A program made the translations under genes and the position numbers. The notes under the pieces were generated by a model. The model was not told where the DNA came from, searched no databases, and was given only the letters and a program-made list of their open reading frames with translations. Below are positions 28,560-38,198 of a stretch of 64,000 nt of DNA, piece by piece (the first letter of the stretch is position 1; each line of letters opens with the position of its first letter). Origin of the DNA: Microbacterium thalli (lineage in GTDB: Bacteria; Actinomycetota; Actinomycetes; Actinomycetales; Microbacteriaceae); the NCBI RefSeq assembly GCF_028737325.1, contig NZ_JAQZCH010000001.1:726732-790731 (forward strand), in the 5' to 3' direction.

Positions 28560-29743
28560 GACGCGACGGGCTCGGTCAGGGCGGCATCCTGGTGCGCGGC
28601 CGCGGGGTTCAGGACGCCAGCGGTCAGCAGCGCGGCCTCCATCGTCAGCCCGGGGCCGAACGCGATCGTCGCGATCGTCTCGCCGTCGCGCAGGTCGTCG
28701 CCCCGCAGCAGCGACTGCAGGATGAACAGGATCGTCGCGCTCGACATGTTGCCGTAGTCGCGCAGCACCGCGCGGGACGCCGCGAGCGCCTCGGCGGGCA
28801 ACCCGAGGCCCGCCTCGACGCGGTCGACGACGGCGCGGCCGCCCGGGTGCACGGCCCACGTGTCGACCGACGCTCCGCCGAGGAACCCGTCGACGGCATC
28901 CCGGATCTCGCGGCCGATGATGCGGGGCACCTCGGCCGAGAGCACCATCTCGAAGCCGGCGTCGCCGATGGTCCACGTCATGTCGCGTTCGCCGTCGTCG
29001 GTGACCGCGGTGGCGAACCGTTCGAGGTCGAGCCAGCGCTTGCCACGGCGGGCCGGGTCGCCGCTGATGACCGCGGCGGCCGCGCCGTCGGCGAACAGCG
29101 ACGCCGCGAGGATCTGGTCGGGATCGTCGGCGACGCGGAAGTGCAGCGTGCACAGCTCGGCGCAGACGACGAGCACGACCGCCTCGGGCTGCGCCGCGCA
29201 CATGCGGGCCGCGGCGCGCAGGGCCGGCACGGCGGCGGCGCATCCGATGAAGCCGAGGTGGTAGCGCTCGACGCTCGTGGGCAGACCGAGATCGCGTACC
29301 AGGCGGTAGTCGGGCCCGGGGGCGAACATGCCGGTGCACGAGACGGTGATCACATGCGTGACGTCGGCGGGATCGACGGATGCCGCCGCGAGCGCCTCTC
29401 GTGCCGCGTCGGCGAATAGCGCGGGGGCGGTGGCGATGTAGGTGTCGTTGCGGGCGCCCGTCGGCGGCGAGAGCAGGAGCCCCGCGTCGTCGATGACCGG
29501 CAGGCGACCGGCGGCCGGTGCCGCGTCGGCGGGGTCGGCCGCGCCGCGACCCTCGAGGGCGTCGGCCAGCTCGGTCAGCACGGTATGGCGGGTCTCGATG
29601 GCGGAGGCGTCGAACGCGGCGCGGACGAGGCGTTGCGAGAGTCGACTGATGCCGGGCTGCGACGCGAACAGGTCGCGCACGGCGTCCTGGGGCAGCACGG
29701 CCGGCGGCACGGCCGTGCCGATCGACAGAATTCGGGCGGTCAT
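28550..29743 (-). CDS. Type III polyketide synthase
   Basis: 397 aa chalcone/resorcinol synthase-like enzyme. The catalytic triad is Cys168 (GFIGCAAA), His299 (WAVHPGG) and Asn332 (YGNMSSAT), all present. The N-terminal part is longer than in plant enzymes by an insert near 62-95. Such enzymes extend a fatty acyl-CoA with malonyl-CoA and cyclise to alkylresorcinols or pyrones. TATCGT lies 5 nt before ATG 29741-29743. It heads an overlapping operon with the methyltransferase and monooxygenase. Confidence 0.95.
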   Translation of the reverse strand: MTARILSIGTAVPPAVLPQDAVRDLFASQPGISRLSQRLVRAAFDASAIETRHTVLTELADALEGRGAADPADAAPAAGRLPVIDDAGLLLSPPTGARNDTYIATAPALFADAAREALAAASVDPADVTHVITVSCTGMFAPGPDYRLVRDLGLPTSVERYHLGFIGCAAAVPALRAAARMCAAQPEAVVLVVCAELCTLHFRVADDPDQILAASLFADGAAAAVISGDPARRGKRWLDLERFATAVTDDGERDMTWTIGDAGFEMVLSAEVPRIIGREIRDAVDGFLGGASVDTWAVHPGGRAVVDRVEAGLGLPAEALAASRAVLRDYGNMSSATILFILQSLLRGDDLRDGETIATIAFGPGLTMEAALLTAGVLNPAAAHQDAALTEPVASWT

Positions 29744-29821
29744 GCTTGACGATAACCGGCGGCGGGGGTGTCGGGCGCCGCCCTGTCGCTTGACCCGGGC
29801 GTCGTCTATGGTGCGGACACG

Positions 29822-29860
29822 GCGGCGCCCCGCCGGCGCGGGGGCTCGGCGGGGCGCCGC
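29822..29860 (-). terminator. 13-bp perfect hairpin after the nitroreductase gene
   Basis: GCGGCGCCCCGCC (29822-29834) pairs perfectly with GGCGGGGCGCCGC (29848-29860), with a 13-nt loop. It lies 12 bp beyond the nitroreductase stop and would insulate the PKS promoter. No T-tract follows. Confidence 0.65.
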
Positions 29861-29872
29861 GTGAGCCAGGGC

Positions 29873-30454
29873 TCAGTCGTCGACGAGCACCGACTCGGCG
29901 ACCGGACGACGCGTGCGCGGCGACAGCTCGCGCTCGCGCACGGCGGCGGGGGCGGCATCCACGTCGCCGAGATCGCCGACGGCCATGACGGTGACCGGTA
30001 CGAGCGGTGCCTCGATGCCGAGCTGCTCGGCGAGGACGGCGGGGTCGAAGCCGGTCATCTGGTGCGTGTACAGACCGTCGGCGTGGGCCTGCACGGTGAA
30101 GTGCGCGGCGGCCTGCCCGAGGTCGTAGAGGGCGGTGGGGACGGGCTTGCCGTCGACCTCAGTCTGCGCGACGAAGACGACGAGGGCACCGGCGGGGCCG
30201 GCCCAGGCCTTGTTGAAGTCGACGAGGGCCGAGACGACCTTCTCGTGCGTCGCGGTGCCGCGACGGGCGACGACGAAGCGCCACGGCTGCGCGTTGAACG
30301 CCGAGGGAGCCCAGCGCGCCGCCTCGAGGGCGCTCGCGAGGGCGTCGTCGTCGACGGGCGCGACGTCGTCGTACAGGCGCGTGCTCCAGCGGGCGGCGAG
30401 GATGTCGAGGATGGGGGCGTCGGTCTCGGCGACGCGCTCTTCAACGAGGGACAT
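29873..30454 (-). CDS. Nitroreductase-family FMN protein
   Basis: 193 aa. The family start RWSTRLYDD and FMN contacts in ARWAPSAFNAQPWRFVVA (about 47-64) are clear, and DLGQAAAHFTVQAHADGL is the second helix motif. It probably uses NAD(P)H to reduce nitroaromatics, quinones or flavins. A link with the quinone-type product of the next cluster is possible but unproven, because a hairpin separates them. Confidence 0.9.
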   Translation of the reverse strand: MSLVEERVAETDAPILDILAARWSTRLYDDVAPVDDDALASALEAARWAPSAFNAQPWRFVVARRGTATHEKVVSALVDFNKAWAGPAGALVVFVAQTEVDGKPVPTALYDLGQAAAHFTVQAHADGLYTHQMTGFDPAVLAEQLGIEAPLVPVTVMAVGDLGDVDAAPAAVRERELSPRTRRPVAESVLVDD

Positions 30455-30584
30455 GGGATTCTCCGGTTCGTTCGGCGGACAGCGGCGGACACCATCGTCC
30501 CGTCACCGGAACGACGCGGCATCCGTCCTCATTCCCGCCGCGGATGCCCTTGCGCGCACGACCGGGTGGCGTCAGCCTGTCGGC

Positions 30585-30974
30585 ATGAGCGCATTCACCA
30601 CCGATCGGGCCTTCAGCGGGTTCAGCGTCGACGATCTCGACGCCGCCCGCTCGTTCTACGCCGACACGCTGGGCCTCGACGTCGAGACCAATGCGATGGG
30701 CTTCCTCGAGATCCGGCTGGCCTCGGGCGGCGGCATCCTCGTGTACGGCAAGCCCGACCACACCCCGGCGAGCTTCACGGTCCTGAACTTCCCCGTCGAC
30801 GACATCGACGCCGCCGTCGACGAGCTGCGCGAGCGCGGCGTCGAGACGAAGATCTACCCCGACGACCTCTTCTCCTCCGACGACCGGGGCATCGTGCGGG
30901 GCGGGGGACGGGGGCCGGACATCGCGTGGTTCCGCGACCCCGCCGGCAACGTCATCGCGGTGCTGCAGGCCTGA
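30585..30974 (+). CDS. VOC-family (glyoxalase/bleomycin-resistance-like) protein
   Basis: 129 aa with two beta-alpha-beta-beta-beta units (FSVDDLDAARSFYADTLGLDVE; FPVDDIDAAVDELRERGVE). It ends with the usual DIAWFRDPAGNVIAVLQ. Function is open: the fold covers glyoxalases, dioxygenases and antibiotic-binding proteins. ATG 30585 is 6 nt after CAGCCT, a near match to the leaderless -10. Confidence 0.87.
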   Translation: MSAFTTDRAFSGFSVDDLDAARSFYADTLGLDVETNAMGFLEIRLASGGGILVYGKPDHTPASFTVLNFPVDDIDAAVDELRERGVETKIYPDDLFSSDDRGIVRGGGRGPDIAWFRDPAGNVIAVLQA

Positions 30975-30984
30975 CGCGCACGAC

Positions 30985-31038
30985 GGCGGCGCCCGGCGCA
31001 GCATCCGCATCGGGATGTCGCACCGGGCGCCGCCTTTT
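30985..31038 (+). terminator. Rho-independent terminator with TTTT
   Basis: GGCGGCGCCCGG (30985-30996) pairs perfectly with CCGGGCGCCGCC (31023-31034), followed by TTTT. Inner bases (GCAGCATCC against GGGATGTCGC) extend the stem imperfectly. It ends the VOC gene and can also serve the convergent ABC operon. Confidence 0.85.
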
Positions 31039-31055
31039 CGCGACGAGCCGCGGGC

Positions 31056-32144
31056 TCAGCGACGCAGCGCCTCGCCGAGCTTCACGCGGGCGCCCATGCG
31101 CAGCAGCGAGTTCTCGTAGATCTTCGCGCCCACGAGGATCGCGCCGACGCAGGTCACCAGGAGGATCGCGAGCGAGAGCAGCGGCTCCCACCACAGCGCG
31201 TCGCCGAGGAACAGGCGCATCGGCATGCCGACGGGCGCCGAGAAGGGCACGTACGACATGATCCCGAGGATCAGCGGGTTGTCCCACGCGAAGATCACGA
31301 GGAAGTACGGCGCCATGATCAGCAGAAGCAACGGCGTCGTGGTGGCGCCGATGTCCTCCTGACGCGAGACCATCGCGGCAGCCGCGGCGAACAGCGCCGC
31401 CAGCAGCACGAACCCGAAGAGGAAGAACACCGCGAACCAGGCGATCGGGGCGCCGATGCCGGTCAGCAGCTCGGTCTGATCGGTCACCGTGAGGCCGACC
31501 ACCGCCACCGCCGCGAGGATGAGGATCTGCCCCATCGCCAGCACCGTGTTGCCGATCACCTTGCCCGCGAGCAGTGCCCGCACCGGCACGGCCGAGATCA
31601 GCAGCTCCACGACGCGGGTCTGCTTCTCTTCGACCACCGACTGGGCGATCGTCGCCCCGAAGATCTGCGCCGAGACGAAGAACACCGCGCCGAAACCGAT
31701 CGCGACGATGTACCCGAGGAAGCCCGCGTCACCGGACGGGTCGAGCAGTTCGACGGGCGGCAGCTGCGCGAGCGAGAGCAGGATCGTGTTCGACACCGAT
31801 GTGTCGCCGATGACGACGAAGCCCACCGGTGAGGCGCTGTCGGCGACGATCGCGGCGTCGACGTCACCGTCGCGCACCGCCGACTCGGCCGCGCTGCGAT
31901 CGGCGACCTCCTGCAGCTGCAACCCGGGGGTGCCCTCGACGTAGGTCGCGGCGTCGGCGCTCACCGCGACGGGGGCGCCGGTGTCGTTGCCCGCCGAGAA
32001 GCCGCCCCAGACGACGAGGGCGAGGGCGCCGAGGAAGAGGATGACGAACGAGATGACGAACGACTTGCTGCGCAGCTTCGAGCCGATCTCGCGCTCGGCG
32101 ACGAGCCAGGTGCTCTGGGCGAATGACGGGGATGCGACGCTCAC
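31056..32144 (-). CDS. ABC-2 type exporter permease (NatB-like)
   Basis: 362 aa. It has an N-terminal membrane segment (FVISFVILFLGALALVVW), a large extracytoplasmic loop of about 130 residues, then five more membrane segments, the layout of NatB/YhaP. VVEEKQTRVVELLISAVP is the conserved coupling region. GTG 32142-32144 overlaps the ATPase stop (GTGA). With the ATPase it forms an exporter, possibly for Na+ or a drug. Confidence 0.88.
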   Translation of the reverse strand: MSVASPSFAQSTWLVAEREIGSKLRSKSFVISFVILFLGALALVVWGGFSAGNDTGAPVAVSADAATYVEGTPGLQLQEVADRSAAESAVRDGDVDAAIVADSASPVGFVVIGDTSVSNTILLSLAQLPPVELLDPSGDAGFLGYIVAIGFGAVFFVSAQIFGATIAQSVVEEKQTRVVELLISAVPVRALLAGKVIGNTVLAMGQILILAAVAVVGLTVTDQTELLTGIGAPIAWFAVFFLFGFVLLAALFAAAAAMVSRQEDIGATTTPLLLLIMAPYFLVIFAWDNPLILGIMSYVPFSAPVGMPMRLFLGDALWWEPLLSLAILLVTCVGAILVGAKIYENSLLRMGARVKLGEALRR

Positions 32145-33037
32145 GGGGCGACCTCCTGGATGACTTCGGTGAAGATCTGGGCGAGGGAGGGATGCCGCGG
32201 CGTGAAACTCGCCACGTCCCCCTGCTCGACGGCGCGGCGCAGGATGCGCTGCGCGGTCTCGTCGGCGTCGACGTCGAACAGTGCGTAGCCGCCGTCGAAC
32301 TCGATCACCTCGACGCCGGGCTCGGTGCGCAGCCAGCCGGCGTCGCCCGTCGAGACGAGCTCGTACCGGTGCCCCTGGTGCTGCTGGCGCAGCCCCTCGC
32401 GGGTGCCGGCGGCGCGGATCGTTCCGCCGGCGATGATGACGAGGTCGTCGCACAGGCGCTCGACGACATCGAGCTGGTGCGACGAGAACAGCACTCCGAC
32501 ACCGCTGGCGGCGCGCGTCTGCAGCACGCCGGCGACGACGTCGACCGCGATCGGGTCGAGGCCCGAGAAGGGCTCGTCGAGGATGAGCACCTCCGGGTCG
32601 TGCACGAGCGCCGCGGCGATCTGCGCGCGCTGCTGGTTGCCGAGCGACAGGGTCTCGATCGAGTCGTTCAGGCGCTCGCCGAGGCCGAGCTCTTCGAGCA
32701 GCGATCGCGCACGCGAGGTGGCATCCGCCTTCGAGAAGCCGTGCAGGCGTGCGAGGTAGACGATCTGCTCGAGGACCTTCATCTTCGGGTAGAGGCCGCG
32801 CTCTTCGGGCATGTAGCCGAAGCGGCGCCGGTCCGCCGCGGTGAGGGGGGCTCCGTCGAGGGACACGCCGCCGGCATCCGCCGAGAGCACGCCCAGCATG
32901 ATCCGCATCGTGGTGGTCTTGCCGGCGCCGTTGCCGCCGACGAACCCCGTCAGGCGTCCGTCGGGCACCCGGAACCCCACATCGTCGAGCACGCGGTGCG
33001 TGCCGTAGCTCTTGGTGATGCCGCTCAGTTCGAGCAT
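32141..33037 (-). CDS. ABC exporter ATP-binding protein (NatA-like)
   Basis: 298 aa. Walker A is GGNGAGKTTT (34-43), signature LSLGNQQ, Walker B VLILDEP and H-loop SSHQ. The C-terminal 80 residues form the extra domain of NatA-type ATPases. GGAGG lies upstream of ATG 33035-33037. It is co-translated with the permease that follows. Confidence 0.92.
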   Translation of the reverse strand: MLELSGITKSYGTHRVLDDVGFRVPDGRLTGFVGGNGAGKTTTMRIMLGVLSADAGGVSLDGAPLTAADRRRFGYMPEERGLYPKMKVLEQIVYLARLHGFSKADATSRARSLLEELGLGERLNDSIETLSLGNQQRAQIAAALVHDPEVLILDEPFSGLDPIAVDVVAGVLQTRAASGVGVLFSSHQLDVVERLCDDLVIIAGGTIRAAGTREGLRQQHQGHRYELVSTGDAGWLRTEPGVEVIEFDGGYALFDVDADETAQRILRRAVEQGDVASFTPRHPSLAQIFTEVIQEVAP

Positions 33038-33048
33038 TCCGCCTCCTT

Positions 33049-33063
33049 GTTGGATGCTCCAAC
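33049..33063. promoter_or_regulatory. Palindrome in the natA-like leader
   Basis: GTTGGA-TGC-TCCAAC is a perfect 6-bp inverted repeat directly downstream of a minus-strand TAGCGT-like -10 and just upstream of the ribosome-binding site. It could be a repressor site or a short leader hairpin. No regulator gene is adjacent. Confidence 0.4.
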
Positions 33064-33088
33064 GCTAAGGATCGGGGCGTGGCCGGCA

Positions 33089-33140
33089 CCTCCCCCCTGC
33101 GGCGGATCCTCGCGGGCCGCCGCCCGCCGCGCGGGGGAGG
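33089..33140 (-). terminator. Nested inverted repeat after the siderophore ATPase gene
   Basis: CCTCCCCC (33089-33096) pairs with GGGGGAGG (33133-33140), and inside it GCGGCGG (33099-33105) pairs with CCGCCGC (33117-33123). It lies about 36 bp beyond the fecE-like stop, a plausible but GC-driven terminator. Confidence 0.4.
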
Positions 33141-33175
33141 CCCCGGGGGCGAGAGCCGCGCGCGGGCGGAGCGCG

Positions 33176-33942
<767 letters not shown>

Positions 33943-33946
<4 letters not shown>

Positions 33947-34974
33947 GAGCGCCGCCTCCGTCGCCCCAGCAGGGCCATGAAGACGGGCACACCGACCAGC
34001 GCCGTCCCCACCCCGACGGGCAGCGGCGTCGGAGAGAAGACGACGCGCGAACCGGCATCCACCCACACCATGAAGAGGGCGCCGATGATGGCCGTCGCGG
34101 GGATCAGTCGGTGGTGCCGCGATCCGACGACCAGGCGGGCGGCGTGGGGCAGGACGAGTCCGACGAAGCCGATGGCGCCCGCGACGCTGACGAGCGTCGC
34201 GGTGATGAGCGCCGTCGCCAGCAGCAGAACCGTGCGCGTCGCGCGGACGTTCACCCCGAGCGAGGCGGCGACCTCGTCGCCGAAGGCGAACGCGTCGAGG
34301 GCGTGCGCGTAGCGCAGGCACACGAGCGACCCGAGAGCCACGACGATCGCGCACAGCTGGACGTCGTCCCAGCGCACCCCCTCGAGCGACCCGAGCAGCC
34401 AGAACATCACGCCGCGGGTCTCGTCGGAGTCGGCGAAGGCGAAGACGATGAGCGAGGTCAGGGCCGAGAACAGCTGGGTGCTCGCGACGCCGGCGAGCAC
34501 GACCCGATCGTTGCCGCCGCCCGACAGGCGTGCCAGGAGCAGCACGAGTCCGAAGGCGAGCAGCGCACCGATGAAGGCGCCGCCCGAGAGCCCCAGCGCA
34601 GCGCCGCCGAGCCCGAGGATGCCGATCGCGACGGCACCGGTCGAGGCGCCCGACGAGATGCCGAGGATGAACGGGTCCGCGAGCGGATTGCGCAGCAGCG
34701 ACTGCATGATGACGCCGCAGAGTCCGAGTCCCGCGCCGCACGCCGCGGCGACCAGCGCCCGCGGCAGGCGTTCCTCCCACACGATGGCGTCCTTCGCGAC
34801 GCGGACGGGGATGTCGGTGAGCCCGAGGTGATTCGTGACGATGTCGCGGACGTTGACGAGCAGGATCTCCGCCGGGCCCAGCGTGATGGCCGCGCCCACC
34901 GAGACGAGCAGCAGCAGGATGCCGGCCGCGAGCAGGCCCGTGGTCGCGAGAACGCGTGTCGAGCGCCGGCTCAC
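33943..34974 (-). CDS. Iron-siderophore ABC permease (FecCD family)
   Basis: 343 aa with about ten membrane segments. Family marks are RLPRALVAAACGAGLGLCGVIMQ, NPLADPFILGISSGAS and the coupling helix GAIGFVGLVLPHAAR. GTG 34972-34974 overlaps the binding-protein stop (GTGA). Only one permease gene is present, so it probably acts as a homodimer like BtuC. Confidence 0.92.
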
Positions 34975-36014
34975 TGCTCGTCGCGATGCGCTCGCCACCA
35001 CGCCTCGATCTTCTCCAGGCCGTCGACGAACCGGATGGACGGGTTCAGCTCCGCGCCGTGCAGGGCGATGTAGCGCTCGTTCTGCACGGCGCTCATCGTC
35101 CGGGTCAGCGGATCGGACTCGAGGAAGGCGATCTTGTCGTCGAGGCGATCGCCGGGGAAGCGGTCGCGCTGCAGGTCGCCGAGCACCAGGACGTCGGGAT
35201 CGCGGGCCACGAGGTTCTCCCACGTCGTCGCGGGCCAGTCGTCGGCGAGGTCGGAGAAGACGTTGGCGAACCCCGTCGTCGACGCCAGCAGTGCCGCCGA
35301 ACCCCGACCGCCGCCGACGTACGGCGTCTTGGTGTCGGCGAACCAGAACGCGACGCTCGCCCCCGCGGCATCCATCTCGTCGGTGGCGGCCGTCGCACGC
35401 GCCCGCAGGTCGGCGATCAGCGCGTCGGCGCGGTCTGAGACGTCGAAGATCTCGCCGAGATCGGCGATCTCGTCGTACAGGGCGTCGATCGTGAGGGGCG
35501 TCGAGCGCGTGCCGCCGCCGTTGACGCTCTCGCCGTTGTCGCAGTCGGTGGGGGAGAGGTAGCTGGGGATGCCGGTCTCGGCGAAGCGGCCGCGTTCGGC
35601 GACGCCTCCGGACGCGAAGTGCCGCCCGAACGAGGCTGTGACGAAGTCCGGGTCCGCGCCCAGGACGACCTCGTAGGTGGGCGCGTTGTCGGCCAGGCGA
35701 GGCACCTCCGCGTTGGCGTCGGCGAGTGCGGGCAGGATCGGGTCGGTCCACGACGCCGTGCCGACGATCCGGTCGGCCAGCCCCAACGACAGCAGGATCT
35801 CGGTCGAGTTCTGATCCAGCGACACCACGCGCTGCGGCGCGCTCTCGATCGTGACCTCGGCGCCGCAGTTGTCGAGCACGAGCGGATAGACGGTCGTTCC
35901 GGCGCCGGGCTGTGCGGCTGCGGCCTGGTCGACGGCTTCGGAGGCCCCGCAGGCGGAGAGGGCGAGAGCGATCGCGGGTACGAGGACGAGGCTGAGGGCG
36001 ACGCGAGGGCGCAT
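34971..36014 (-). CDS. Iron-siderophore binding lipoprotein
   Basis: 347 aa. The signal ends in a lipobox ALSAC at about 20. The class III binding fold follows (PQRVVSLDQNSTEILLSLGLADRIVG, PTYEVVLGADPDFVTAS, RDPDVLVLGD). It captures a ferric siderophore outside the membrane. GGAG precedes ATG 36012-36014. A DtxR/IdeR-like box lies about 60 bp upstream, so the operon should be iron-repressed. Confidence 0.92.
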   Translation of the reverse strand: MRPRVALSLVLVPAIALALSACGASEAVDQAAAAQPGAGTTVYPLVLDNCGAEVTIESAPQRVVSLDQNSTEILLSLGLADRIVGTASWTDPILPALADANAEVPRLADNAPTYEVVLGADPDFVTASFGRHFASGGVAERGRFAETGIPSYLSPTDCDNGESVNGGGTRSTPLTIDALYDEIADLGEIFDVSDRADALIADLRARATAATDEMDAAGASVAFWFADTKTPYVGGGRGSAALLASTTGFANVFSDLADDWPATTWENLVARDPDVLVLGDLQRDRFPGDRLDDKIAFLESDPLTRTMSAVQNERYIALHGAELNPSIRFVDGLEKIEAWWRAHRDEQ

Positions 36015-36075
36015 GACGGTCTCCGGGGGAAGCGGGGCGGGCTGACGGGAACGGCGCGGCGATGGTGCGACCAAG

Positions 36076-36094
36076 CAAGGATAGCCTTACCTGC
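36076..36094. promoter_or_regulatory. Iron box (DtxR/IdeR-type)
   Basis: CAAGGATAGCCTTACCTGC matches the consensus TTAGGTTAGSCTAACCTWA in 13 of 19 positions, including the central TAGCCT and the right arm ACCT. It lies upstream of the siderophore importer operon, at the position expected for its promoter. Confidence 0.75.
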
Positions 36095-36154
36095 ATCGCG
36101 CGATCGACGCTCAGCGTTCATCCCGCGGCTAGGTGGGCGACCTATGATGCGCGG

Positions 36155-37495
36155 GTGACGTCTGTACCGGCCGCCCCCCGCCGAGCGACGCGCCGCGAGC
36201 GGCTCGCTGCGTTCGGCCGCACCCGACGCGGCGTCGTGACCGGCTTCGTCGCCCTTCACGTCGCTTACATCCTCGCCCTCCTGCCCCTCATCGTCACCGG
36301 TGGTACGGAGGGCGATCTGCCGCTGTACCGCCTGTGGGCGCAGGACGCGGTGCAGGGAACCTGGCCCATCATCGACTTCCCCTGGGTGTACCCGGCCGGC
36401 GCGCTCATCCCCATCGTCGCCGCGATCGCCCTCGGCCCGTACCTCTACCAGCTCGTGTGGCTGCTCATGATGGCGGCGGCGAACTGGCTCGCTCTCGCCG
36501 CGATCGCCGGGCCCCGCCTGCAGCGGCGGAAGGCATACCCCGCCGCCTGGTACTGGCTGCTCAGCGTCTTCCTGCTCGCGCCCGTCTCGATGCTGCGGCT
36601 CGAGGGCGTGGCCGCACCGCTCGCGATCGCGGGCCTCATCTGGGTCTCGCGCCGACCGATCGTCGCGGGCGCACTCATCGCGCTCGCCACCTGGATCAAG
36701 GTGTGGCCCGCCGCGATCGCCGCCGCCGTCGTCGCCGTGTGCCGCGGGCGTTGGTGGGTCGCTTTGGGCGGACTCGGTGCCAGCGCTGTCATCATGATCG
36801 CGGTCGTCGCCGCCGGGGGGGCGTCGAACCTCTTCAGCTTCCTCACGATCCAGGGCCAACGCGCGCCGCAGCTCGAGGCGCCCGTCGCCACCCCGTGGGT
36901 GTGGGCGACGATCTGGGAGATGCCGGGCGCCCGCATCCGCCAGAACTACGAACTCGCGACGCGCGAGGTCATCGGCCACGGGGCCATGGCCGGTGGCGAG
37001 ATCGTGGGATGGCTGATGATCATCGCCTTCGTCGCGATCGCGCTGCTGCTCATCCGAGCGCGGATGACCTGGGTCCGCGGCGCGGCGCGCACCGACCTCG
37101 CCGAGGGTCAGCTGGTCGTCCTGGGTGCGTTCGCGTTGACCTCGGCCCTCATCGTCTTCAACAAGGTCGGTTCGCCGCAGTACATGCTGTGGCTTGCGCC
37201 CATCGTCACCGTCGGGCTGCTCATCGACCCGCAGCGGTGGCGTACGCCCGCCATCTGGATGGCCGTGACGAGCTTCTTGACCACGCTGGTCTTCCCGATC
37301 TTCTACATGCCGCTCGTGCGGGCCGACCCGTTCGCCGCGAGCCTGCTGCTGGCGCGCAACGTGCTGCTGGTGGCGCTGTTCGTGTGGAGCGTGCAGGCGC
37401 TGTGGCGGCTGGCGCGCATGCGCCCCGCCGATGCGGCGCTGCCGGTCGTGCCGGCGACGCGTTCGTCGCGTTCACCCGTCTCCGACCCCGCCTGA
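36155..37495 (+). CDS. Polytopic GT-C glycosyltransferase (GT87/DUF2029-like)
   Basis: 446 aa integral membrane protein with about ten hydrophobic segments. After segment 1 comes an acidic extracytoplasmic loop (GGTEGDLPLYRLWAQDAVQG, IIDFPWVYP), which in GT87 enzymes carries the catalytic Asp. Polyprenyl-phosphate-mannose is the usual donor, used to build envelope glycolipids. GTG 36155 is 6 nt after TATGAT. Acceptor unknown. Confidence 0.82.
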   Translation: MTSVPAAPRRATRRERLAAFGRTRRGVVTGFVALHVAYILALLPLIVTGGTEGDLPLYRLWAQDAVQGTWPIIDFPWVYPAGALIPIVAAIALGPYLYQLVWLLMMAAANWLALAAIAGPRLQRRKAYPAAWYWLLSVFLLAPVSMLRLEGVAAPLAIAGLIWVSRRPIVAGALIALATWIKVWPAAIAAAVVAVCRGRWWVALGGLGASAVIMIAVVAAGGASNLFSFLTIQGQRAPQLEAPVATPWVWATIWEMPGARIRQNYELATREVIGHGAMAGGEIVGWLMIIAFVAIALLLIRARMTWVRGAARTDLAEGQLVVLGAFALTSALIVFNKVGSPQYMLWLAPIVTVGLLIDPQRWRTPAIWMAVTSFLTTLVFPIFYMPLVRADPFAASLLLARNVLLVALFVWSVQALWRLARMRPADAALPVVPATRSSRSPVSDPA

Positions 37496-37511
37496 ACCTC
37501 CGCCCCGCGGG

Positions 37512-38198
37512 TCAGGCCAGGCCGTTGCGGTGCGCGAAGACGACCGCTGCGACGCGGTCGCGTGCGCCGAGCTTGATGAGGATGTTCGACACGTGCGTCT
37601 TGACCGTCGCGTCGCCGATGAAGAGTTCGCGCGCGATCTCCGCGTTGCTCAGCGCGCGGGCGAGCAGGCGCAGCACCTCGGCCTCGCGCTCGGTGAGTCC
37701 GTGATCCGCCGGTGACGGCGCGGGCGGCGGGACGGATGCCGTCGGCGCCGGCTCGTCGCTCACCACCGCGAACCGCTCGATCACACGTCGCGTCACCTCG
37801 GGGGCGAGCAGGGCGTCGCCGGCGGCGGCGACCCGCACCGCGGCCGTGAGCTCTTCGGGGCCGGCGTTCTTGAGAAGGAAGCCGCTCGCGCCGGCCTGCA
37901 GCGCCTGGAACAGGTAGTCGTCGCGGTCGAAGGTCGTCACCACGACGACGGCGCTGGTGTTGCCGTCGTCGGCGACGATGCGACGCGTGGCCTCGAGGCC
38001 GTCGATCCCCGGCATCTGCACGTCCATGAACACCACGTCGGGGCGCAGACGGGCGACCGCGTCGAGCGCCTGAGCGCCGTCGGCGGCCTCGCCGATCACG
38101 ACGATGTCGCCCGTGGCCTCGAGGATCATGCGGAATCCCGCCCGCATCACGGCGTGGTCGTCGACGAGCAGCACCGTCAGCGGTGCCGCGCCGCTCAC
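37512..38198 (-). CDS. NarL/LuxR-type response regulator
   Basis: 228 aa. The receiver domain has DDH at 13-15 and phosphoacceptor Asp59 (VVFMDVQMPG); the Pro/Ala-rich linker is about 150-165. The LuxR HTH (LTEREAEVLRLLARALSNAEIARELFIGDATVKTHVSNIL) binds DNA. GTG 38196-38198 overlaps the kinase stop (GTGA). Confidence 0.95.
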   Translation of the reverse strand: MSGAAPLTVLLVDDHAVMRAGFRMILEATGDIVVIGEAADGAQALDAVARLRPDVVFMDVQMPGIDGLEATRRIVADDGNTSAVVVVTTFDRDDYLFQALQAGASGFLLKNAGPEELTAAVRVAAAGDALLAPEVTRRVIERFAVVSDEPAPTASVPPPAPSPADHGLTEREAEVLRLLARALSNAEIARELFIGDATVKTHVSNILIKLGARDRVAAVVFAHRNGLA

